Source: Elusimicrobiota bacterium (lineage in GTDB: Bacteria > Elusimicrobiota > Elusimicrobia > JACQJN01). From it: a DNA stretch of 10,036 nt. The DNA is taken from NCBI GenBank assembly GCA_016205045.1, contig JACQJM010000266.1, forward strand, positions 1-10,036, given 5' to 3'. The notes under the pieces are model-generated. The model made no database searches, had not been told where the DNA came from, and worked only from the letters and a program-made list of their open reading frames with translations. The position numbers and the translations under genes are program-made. The first letter of the stretch is position 1. Each line of letters opens with the position of its first letter. Shown here in pieces: positions 5,401-10,036 of the stretch.

Positions 5401-6273
5401 TCAAAAAGCCCAGCTCCACAGAAGCCCTGGCCGTCTAGGGTCCCAGGAGACTTTGATTTGGTTTCTGGGCTTAGTGGCCAGCCAATACCCCACCGACCAA
5501 CCGATGCCGGCCCCCAAAATCACATCGGACAGATAGTGCTTGTGGTCATAGATGCGGGAGGCTCCCGTGGCGGCCGCGATGCCGTATAAAAAAGGGCTGT
5601 GCCAGTACCCAAACGTTTCCCGAAAATTAAAGTCCAAAACCGTGGCTACCGCGAAAGCTTCGGTGGTGTGGCCGGAGGGAAAGCAGCAACGATTTGGGAC
5701 AAAAGGGCGAAACTTGAGTGGGTGTTCGTTGGTTTCGGGGAGCTCTCTTCCCGTAATGCGGACTAAAAGAGGGGTGATCATGCCCGCTGCGAACAAGCTA
5801 GCCTCCGCCCCATCGGCAGCCGATTTCTTAAGAGGGGCATAATCGAACACCGTTCCCAGAAACCAAGCGCTCAAATGGAGTGGAATCTGGTAGCGGTAAT
5901 CTCCGAAGTGAGTAAAGGCAGCGCTTAAACCATCAGAGAATTTATTGCGATGATCCCGGAAATACTGCCGAATGGATCCGTCGATGGCAAAAGAACTGAA
6001 TGTTCCGGTCAGAATCCCCCCCGTGACCCACCACTCTCGGGAGGACCAGTGGAAGGGTTTGGTGGGTAGCTCCTTGAGATCCTCCCAGGATCTTCGGAGA
6101 TAGTCGGGAGAAAAGAGCTGGTTCTCATCTCCCCAGCAAAGCTGGGGCCCCCACACAAACAAGAGCACGAATAAAGCGCGAATAAAGCGCGAATTAGAAC
6201 TTCCCCAAATCCCTCTCCCCAGTGTGGGAGAGGGTAGGGTGAGGGGACAGCTTTCGACGATGGTCACCCCCAC
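5401..6273 (-). CDS. Exported PAP2-family phosphatase with degenerate motif 1
   Basis: A PAP2/acid phosphatase-superfamily protein; the family dephosphorylates phospholipids, undecaprenyl pyrophosphate or lipid A at the membrane. Motif 2 is FPSGHTT and motif 3 is SRIYDHKHYLSD, with both catalytic histidines present. Motif 1, normally K-x6-RP, reads VRITGRELP, so its Lys and Arg are replaced by Val and Leu. A hydrophobic segment (RFIRALFVLLFVWGPQLCWG) ending in small residues looks like a signal peptide or N-terminal anchor; several further hydrophobic segments follow. The start is uncertain. The ORF is open to TTG 6291 and ATG 6288, both inside a palindromic repeat. GTG 6273 is chosen because GGAGG lies 5 nt upstream, giving about 290 residues. 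It is 66 nt downstream of a second PAP2 gene. Confidence 0.78.
   Translation of the reverse strand: MGVTIVESCPLTLPSPTLGRGIWGSSNSRFIRALFVLLFVWGPQLCWGDENQLFSPDYLRRSWEDLKELPTKPFHWSSREWWVTGGILTGTFSSFAIDGSIRQYFRDHRNKFSDGLSAAFTHFGDYRYQIPLHLSAWFLGTVFDYAPLKKSAADGAEASLFAAGMITPLLVRITGRELPETNEHPLKFRPFVPNRCCFPSGHTTEAFAVATVLDFNFRETFGYWHSPFLYGIAAATGASRIYDHKHYLSDVILGAGIGWSVGYWLATKPRNQIKVSWDPRRPGLLWSWAF
6131..6147. repeat. Perfect hairpin inside the PAP2 signal-peptide coding region
   Basis: CCCCAGC-AAA-GCTGGGG is a 7-bp perfect inverted repeat with a 3-nt loop. It lies in the codons for GPQLCWG. No T-run follows on either strand, so it is not a typical terminator. Confidence 0.6.
6169..6190. repeat. 11-bp tandem duplication (GAATAAAGCGC x2)
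   Basis: Two perfect adjacent copies of GAATAAAGCGC, followed by GAATT, the start of a third. They encode part of the hydrophobic N-terminus (SRFIRALF) of the PAP2 protein. Because 11 is not a multiple of 3 the two copies are translated in different frames, so the duplication shifted the upstream frame when it arose. Confidence 0.85.
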
Positions 6274-6299
6274 CTTATCCTCCCCCATCAAAGGGGAGG
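6203..6299. repeat. Tandem pair of intergenic-type palindromic repeats overlapping a gene start
   Basis: CCCTCTCCC (6211-6219) pairs with GGGAGAGGG (6226-6234). CCTCCCC (6279-6285) pairs with GGGGAGG (6293-6299). The flanks (GGGTAGGGTGAGGGG and CACCCCCACCTTATCC) resemble the GC-skewed palindromic repeats found between genes in many bacterial genomes. Here they supply the candidate start codons, the GGAGG ribosome-binding site, and the residues ESCPLTLPSPTLGRG at the N-terminus of the PAP2 protein. Confidence 0.75.
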
Positions 6300-6339
6300 T
6301 AGGGGAGGTATAGTTGGGGGAGTTCTGGATGCGAATGGA

Positions 6340-6831
6340 TCACCTTGTTTTTGGTTGGTTCTTATTGTCTGGTCTTCGCGTTCCGTAAACGGCGGAAATA
6401 ACCAGCAGAGTTCCTAGGAGCCATCCCGCCAAAACATCTGTCGGCCAGTGGACTCCCAGGTATATTCGGCTAAATCCAATCAAGAAGATCAGAATTCCGG
6501 ACACAGCAAATATTTTGGTCTGGTGCTGGGGAAAAGATTTTGCCAGAAGCCAGGCCAACCAACCGTAGCAAACCATTGCTCCCAAAGCATGTCCGCTGGG
6601 AAAACTGTATCCATAAGCGGGGTCGGGCCATAACCACAGGTGAGGCCGGAAGCGCTTAACCAAGCGCTTCAAGGCCTCTTTTAAAATCCAAGAGCCGAGC
6701 CCCAAGCTTCCCGTGAGGAGTGCTTCTTTTTTTCTCTGCCGCCACAAAAAAAATAGGGTGATGATGAGAAATAGGGGAGCCAAAACGCGGCCATCTCCCA
6801 ATCGGGTGATGAAGATAAAAAAACTATCCAA
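6340..6831 (-). CDS. PAP2-family membrane phosphatase
   Basis: An integral-membrane PAP2 phosphatase, plausibly acting on undecaprenyl pyrophosphate or phosphatidic acid-type lipids. All three catalytic motifs are intact: K55-RLVKRF-RP63 (K-x6-RP), FPSGHA (PSGH at 78-81) and SRIYLGVHWPTD (121-132). Hydrophobic segments flank them (about 16-30, 38-50, 84-97, 106-120, 133-150). The listed start is TTG at 6831 with no Shine-Dalgarno. The same frame stays open upstream to a TGA at 6916-6918 and reads LLYKIHSFSTPW just before the TTG, which looks like the normal N-terminal helix of such proteins, so the real protein is probably about 17 residues longer. No ATG, GTG or TTG exists in that stretch; an ATA at 6882 preceded by GGAG (6-nt spacing) is a possible non-standard start. 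It lies between nrdJ and the other PAP2 gene. Confidence 0.9.
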   Translation of the reverse strand: MDSFFIFITRLGDGRVLAPLFLIITLFFLWRQRKKEALLTGSLGLGSWILKEALKRLVKRFRPHLWLWPDPAYGYSFPSGHALGAMVCYGWLAWLLAKSFPQHQTKIFAVSGILIFLIGFSRIYLGVHWPTDVLAGWLLGTLLVISAVYGTRRPDNKNQPKTR

Positions 6832-6934
6832 CCATGGAGTGGAGAAAGAGTGGATTTTGTAAAGAAGTGCTTCTTCTATTATTTTCTGCTCCGTAGATAA
6901 ATCAGGATAGCCTAGTCATAGAGGGATAGCTGGT

Positions 6935-9505
6935 TTAAGAACATTCGGAGTGGCCGCAATCGTGGCAGGTGGGTCCTGTGCAGCCCGACTCATACGCCAC
7001 GTTGGAGGAGTAGCATTTGGGGCAGTACAGGCTGCGGGTCATCTCCCACAGCTCCAGCTTCTCCTTGGAAGCCGCCTCGGTCCCATCGGTGATCCAGCCC
7101 GTTTTTTTGAGGTGGTACCGAAGGGCTAGGCTGATGGCGTGGGCGATGGAGTTGACACGGTTCTCTCCAAAACCCAGAGGACGGTCTCCTTTCACAGAAT
7201 TGAGATGTTTCAGAAGCCGGATGGGTTCGCCTCCCGCTTCCAGGTATTTGGAGATCAATATCCCGATCAAAGAGGTCAACCCCGAAATTTCGGTTCCCAG
7301 AGGGGGGATATTGGTGAAGATCTGGTAGGGCCCGTGCTCATCGTAGTTGATGTGGATGTGCAGCGGGCCGTATCCTGTTTTGATCTGGAAATACTCGGAG
7401 GAAACCCCGAAAGGTTCGTAGGTTTTTTCTTTTTTTCTAACCTTTGTGGTGGCGGAAGACAGGTTGAGCACTTGCTGAGCCTTGCAGCCGTCGCGGTAGA
7501 TGGTGATGCCTTTGCATCCCAGCTCATAGGCCATAAGGTAGGCCCGTTTGATGTCTTCCGGGGTGGCGGAGTTGGGCATGTTGATGGTCTTGCTCACGCC
7601 ATTGCCTGTATATTTTTGAAAGGCCGCCTGGATCTGGACGTGCATTTCCACCGATATATCGTGGGCCGCCGGGAACAACCGTTGAATCTTGGGGGGGATT
7701 TCTTTGATGCCTCGCACGGATTTGTGGTTGTCTTGAATTTTTTTCCACAGCGCTTCCTCGGTCAAGCCAAAATAATCATGCTGCTTGGCCACTTCTCTGA
7801 AAAGAGGATTTACCTCGTAAAAAACATCCTTGGCTTCTGGGTCCACCCCTTTTTTGAGAGCTTCCAAAGCTTTGGCATTATAGCGAGTGTAGGCGATGCC
7901 GAAGAAAGGTTCTATGCCCGCCCCTTGGAGACCCGCGGCAATGGCGATGGTTCCGGTGGGAGCAATGGTGGTTCGGACCGCATTCCGGGGAGTTCTGACT
8001 TCGCCTCTAAAATACGTCGAGTGTGGATCGTAAATGGAATCCTTCCAGTGGGGGAACACCCCGCGCTCTTTGGCCAAATCCTCGGAGTATTTTAGTGCTT
8101 CCGTATCAATGAATTCCATGACTTTCTCGGCGAACTTCAGGGCTTCGGGAGAGTCGTAGGCCATGCCTAAAGCCACCAGGGTTTCGGCCCAGCCCATCAC
8201 GCCCACCCCGATGCGGCGGTTGCCTTTGGCCATCCTCTCGATCTCTGGAAGAGGGGAGTTGTTGACATCAATCACGTTGTCCAGAAAGCGAGTGGAGAGA
8301 TGGATAACTTCTCGCAGGCGTTCAAAATCGAATGTGCCCTCCAGAATCGGTCCCTTCACGAAGTTATAAAGGTTGATGGAACCCAGGTTGCAGGGTTCCC
8401 ACGGCAAAAGTGGTACTTCTCCGCACGGATTTGTGCTTTCGATCTGTCCTAGGGCGGGTGTGGGGTTGGAGCCGGAGTTGTTGATGCGGTCGATCACCAC
8501 GAATCCGGGGTCGCCCGTCCTCCAGGCGCAATCCACGATCAAGTCGAAAATTTCCTTGGCCCGAGCCTTGCCCATCACCTCTTTGGTGCGGGGGCTGAGC
8601 AAATCGTACTCGGCATCCGTCTGAACGGCTTTGATGAATTTATCATCGATCGCCACCGAGACGTTAAAGTTCTCCATCACCCCGGGTTGCAGTTTCATCG
8701 TGATGAACTCTTTGATCTCGGGGTGCCAGTAGGGGAGGATGCCCATGTTAGCTCCACGTCGGGTGCCGCCTTGTTTAACGACGTCGGTCATCTTGTCATA
8801 AATCTGCATAAAGGAGATCGCTCCAGAGGCCACTCCCTGGGTTTTTTTCACCACATCCCCTTTGGGTCTGAGACGGGCGAAAGAAAAACCCGTGCCACCC
8901 CCGCTTTTTTGGATCAGGGCCTGCGCGGTCAAAGCCTTGGTAATGCCTTCCATGGAGTCTTCCACGGGCAGCACATAACATGCCGAAAGCTGCTGAAGCT
9001 CTCGGCCGGCATTCATGAGGGTGGGGGAGTTGGGTAAAAAATCGAATGAAGCCATAAGGTGGTAGAATTGATCTTGCCACGTGTCCACCAATCGTTTTAC
9101 TTCGGGGAACGTCTGGTAAGCCTGCTCCAAATTTTTCAGCACCCTCGTAAAATTTTGATCTCGCTCTTTGGCTTCATGCAGTCCTTCGTGAAAAAGAACC
9201 ATTTTTTCTGCGCGGCTAGTATTGAGCATCACGTAATGAACGCCCTTGAAAACGCCCCACTTCTGGGCCTCAGGGTGAGACAAAATTTCTGCTAAAGCGA
9301 CATTGTGCGCCACGTTTTCCAGCCAGGCTTCAGGGGAAGCGGCATCACGAAGGTACTTGTCCCGGATCACCTTTAACTGATTTTCGGTCAAAGCGATTTT
9401 AGAATTTTTGTTGGACCTATGGGTTTCGGCGGTTTTCATTTTCATGGGTGGTTTTGCGCTCCGTTTTTGTAGGTTAACCTGTGGTAAAAGTTTAACACGC
9501 GCCAT
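6935..9505 (-). CDS. nrdJ: Class II (adenosylcobalamin-dependent) ribonucleoside-diphosphate reductase
   Basis: Reduces ribonucleotides to deoxyribonucleotides with a thiyl radical generated from coenzyme B12; independent of oxygen. It is 856 residues from ATG 9505. Recognisable features (numbering from that Met) are FLPNSPTLMNAG (156-167), the redox cysteine in LSACYVLP (Cys176), QKSGGGTGFSFARLRP (199-214), and the radical-site motif NPCGE (359-363, thiyl Cys361 with the catalytic Asn and Glu). The redox partner Cys372 in CNLGSINL lies 11 residues further on. Also visible are TIAPTGTIA (513-521), INMPNSAT (641-648), a TSCPD-like domain (about 700-820) and a C-terminal Cys-rich tail, CPKC...C...CHDC...C, typical of NrdJ. 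No ATP-cone is visible at the N-terminus. The start is unsettled: TTG 9517, ATG 9505 or ATG 9445. A promoter-like pair at 9489-9517 would favour 9445. Confidence 0.97.
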   Translation of the reverse strand: MARVKLLPQVNLQKRSAKPPMKMKTAETHRSNKNSKIALTENQLKVIRDKYLRDAASPEAWLENVAHNVALAEILSHPEAQKWGVFKGVHYVMLNTSRAEKMVLFHEGLHEAKERDQNFTRVLKNLEQAYQTFPEVKRLVDTWQDQFYHLMASFDFLPNSPTLMNAGRELQQLSACYVLPVEDSMEGITKALTAQALIQKSGGGTGFSFARLRPKGDVVKKTQGVASGAISFMQIYDKMTDVVKQGGTRRGANMGILPYWHPEIKEFITMKLQPGVMENFNVSVAIDDKFIKAVQTDAEYDLLSPRTKEVMGKARAKEIFDLIVDCAWRTGDPGFVVIDRINNSGSNPTPALGQIESTNPCGEVPLLPWEPCNLGSINLYNFVKGPILEGTFDFERLREVIHLSTRFLDNVIDVNNSPLPEIERMAKGNRRIGVGVMGWAETLVALGMAYDSPEALKFAEKVMEFIDTEALKYSEDLAKERGVFPHWKDSIYDPHSTYFRGEVRTPRNAVRTTIAPTGTIAIAAGLQGAGIEPFFGIAYTRYNAKALEALKKGVDPEAKDVFYEVNPLFREVAKQHDYFGLTEEALWKKIQDNHKSVRGIKEIPPKIQRLFPAAHDISVEMHVQIQAAFQKYTGNGVSKTINMPNSATPEDIKRAYLMAYELGCKGITIYRDGCKAQQVLNLSSATTKVRKKEKTYEPFGVSSEYFQIKTGYGPLHIHINYDEHGPYQIFTNIPPLGTEISGLTSLIGILISKYLEAGGEPIRLLKHLNSVKGDRPLGFGENRVNSIAHAISLALRYHLKKTGWITDGTEAASKEKLELWEMTRSLYCPKCYSSNVAYESGCTGPTCHDCGHSECS
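9471..9480. repeat. Perfect 10-bp palindrome AGGTTAACCT near the nrdJ start
   Basis: AGGTTAACCT is a perfect palindrome lying just downstream of the predicted -10 at 9489-9494, at or near the expected transcription start. It could be a repressor-type operator, but it does not match the NrdR box pattern and no regulator is identified. It may simply be coding sequence if ATG 9505 is used. Confidence 0.3.
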
Positions 9506-9517
9506 TTTAGTTGTCAA
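9489..9517 (-). promoter_or_regulatory. Candidate sigma70 promoter of nrdJ
   Basis: On the minus strand TTGACA (9517-9512, a perfect -35), a 17-nt spacer, then TAAACT (9494-9489, 4 of 6 with the TAxxxT core). Transcription would start near 9482. That is downstream of TTG 9517 and ATG 9505, so translation would have to begin at ATG 9445 (GGAG 13 nt upstream) or ATG 9439. No cobalamin-riboswitch signature was recognised upstream. Confidence 0.5.
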
Positions 9518-9782
9518 CCTTCTCAGACGGTAGTTTTAAGGTTCCCCCATGTTGTGGGACCATTGGGCCTAATTCCAATTGGGACTTTATGCCTATATCT
9601 TGAATAATACGTAAGATAGACGGAGGAAGCAAACAATCAGAGTAAAAGATAGCAAAATTAACTAACACAAAACATCCAAAGCTAAAAGAAGGATTACTGC
9701 GGGGCCAATTTTCTTGACTCGAGGAGGCCGAAGGCCCAACTAAAGGAGAGATTTTGCGGGACATGAAGGAAATTAGGAACAT
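9507..9782 (-). CDS. Doubtful 91-codon ORF upstream of nrdJ
   Basis: An open frame of 91 codons from ATG 9782 to TAA at 9507. I do not recognise the product. It has a Ser-rich N-terminal part, a hydrophobic stretch (FGCFVLVNFAIFY, about residues 35-47) and a polar C-terminus. No Shine-Dalgarno or -10 element stands before the ATG or the internal ATG at 9764. The sequence is more A+T-rich than the neighbouring genes and contains inverted repeats, and the frame would run over the predicted nrdJ -35. It may be a chance ORF or a decayed gene. Confidence 0.15.
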   Translation of the reverse strand: MFLISFMSRKISPLVGPSASSSQENWPRSNPSFSFGCFVLVNFAIFYSDCLLPPSILRIIQDIGIKSQLELGPMVPQHGGTLKLPSEKVDN

Positions 9783-9956
9783 CGTTTCTGCAAACCCCAG
9801 TCATTTCTTTACCACAGAGTAACTTTTCGGAACTAAAAGTACATGGGTCTTTCAGTTTCTTTTTGTTCAGATAAAGGACCTAGGCTTTTGCGGGCCTTGA
9901 GACCCACAAAAAAAGAGTAGAGGTTGGATCGAAGTATCTATTTTAGCGTCCTCGGG
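9518..9956. other. Intergenic region between divergent nrdJ and rplU, with inverted repeats
   Basis: About 440 bp, A+T-rich, without a convincing gene apart from the doubtful minus-strand ORF. It contains ACTTTT/AAAAGT (9822-9827 with 9835-9840), then a nested structure: outer stem TGGGTCT/AGACCCA (9844-9850 with 9900-9906, perfect 7 bp) and inner stem AAGGACC/GGGCCTT (9874-9880 with 9892-9898, one mismatch). No T-run follows the nested stem. No tRNA, rRNA or known riboswitch signature was recognised. Confidence 0.5.
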
Positions 9957-9986
9957 TTGATGGATGCGATTTGAATATGGTATACT
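9957..9986 (+). promoter_or_regulatory. Promoter of rplU
   Basis: TTGATG (9957-9962), an 18-nt spacer, then TATACT (9981-9986) preceded by TGG, giving an extended -10. The rplU ATG (9995) follows after 8 nt with no Shine-Dalgarno. The predicted transcription start (about 9993) is practically at the start codon. Confidence 0.7.
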
Positions 9987-9994
9987 GAACTGTT

Positions 9995-10036
9995 ATGTTT
10001 GCGGTGCTGGAGACTGGCGGCAAGCAGTACTGGGTG
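9995..10036 (+). CDS. rplU: 50S ribosomal protein L21 (5' end only)
   Basis: The first 14 codons of a gene that continues beyond the window translate as MFAVLETGGKQYWV. This matches the strongly conserved start of bacterial ribosomal protein L21 (M-x-A-V-I/L-E-T-G-G-K-Q-Y), a 23S rRNA-binding protein of the large subunit. The gene is divergent from everything else in the window. In most bacteria rplU is followed by rpmA (L27), which would lie outside. The start is unambiguous: no in-frame alternative fits the family. There is no ribosome-binding site, and the -10 box ends 8 nt before the ATG, so the mRNA is probably leaderless or nearly so, unusual for a ribosomal protein gene expected to be highly expressed. 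Confidence 0.93.
   Translation, partial: MFAVLETGGKQYWV

Noticed and set aside
6131..6147. Rho-independent terminator
   Set aside because: The stem is strong but lies inside coding sequence and has no following T-run on either strand.
6853..6880. Terminator-like hairpin AAGAAG-TG-CTTCTT between nrdJ and the PAP2 gene
   Set aside because: Weak A/T-rich stem; on the minus strand no T-run follows, and the bases are better explained as codons EEALLY of the extended PAP2 frame.
7139..8095. Plus-strand ORF of 318 codons
   Set aside because: It lies wholly antisense to nrdJ, whose protein is unmistakable, and the translation shows no family resemblance.
9518..9990. Cobalamin riboswitch upstream of the B12-dependent reductase
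   Set aside because: I looked for the conserved B12-box (GCCACTG-type) on the minus strand and did not find it; the nrdJ promoter leaves only a short leader.

Overview
This is a bacterial chromosome segment of roughly 50% G+C. Every protein gene in it reads on the minus strand, except the first 14 codons of ribosomal protein L21 (rplU), which begins at the right edge on the plus strand. Reading leftward from rplU, the order is: a class II (adenosylcobalamin-dependent) ribonucleotide reductase nrdJ, two PAP2-family membrane phosphatases in a row, a three-gene minor pilin/pseudopilin operon (PilV-like, PilW-like, PilX-like), and thymidylate kinase tmk. B12-dependent NrdJ, type IV pilin-class proteins and an exported PAP2 protein suggest a Gram-negative-type bacterium, probably from an anaerobic or poorly sampled lineage. 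Candidate phyla such as Omnitrophota or Elusimicrobiota would fit, but the sequence alone does not fix the lineage.

Functionally, nrdJ and tmk both supply DNA precursors (dNDP/dNTP and dTDP) but are not in one operon. The three pilin genes are packed tightly (4-nt and 0-nt gaps) behind a good sigma70-type promoter and probably form one transcript. The first encodes a very large modular pilin (lamin-tail-like domain plus about five carboxypeptidase-regulatory-like beta-sandwich repeats) that looks like a surface or tip adhesin. The two PAP2 proteins are likely lipid or undecaprenyl pyrophosphate phosphatases; one has a degraded first catalytic motif.

Two unusual themes stand out. First, three start codons (rplU, the pilin operon, tmk) lie only 7-8 nt behind a sigma70-like -10 hexamer (TATACT, TATACT, TAGAAT) with no Shine-Dalgarno sequence. 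This is the layout expected for leaderless mRNAs. Second, repeats have invaded the ends of coding regions: 7-bp tandem repeats of three different units, plus GC-rich palindromes. They fill the prepilin leader peptides of two pilins (about 49 and 84 residues before the predicted cleavage site), the region before the signal peptide of the first PAP2 protein, and the last codons and stop of tmk. These are parts of proteins that are cleaved off or dispensable.

The only long stretch without a convincing gene is about 9518-9956. It holds a doubtful 91-codon ORF and several inverted repeats, followed by the rplU promoter.
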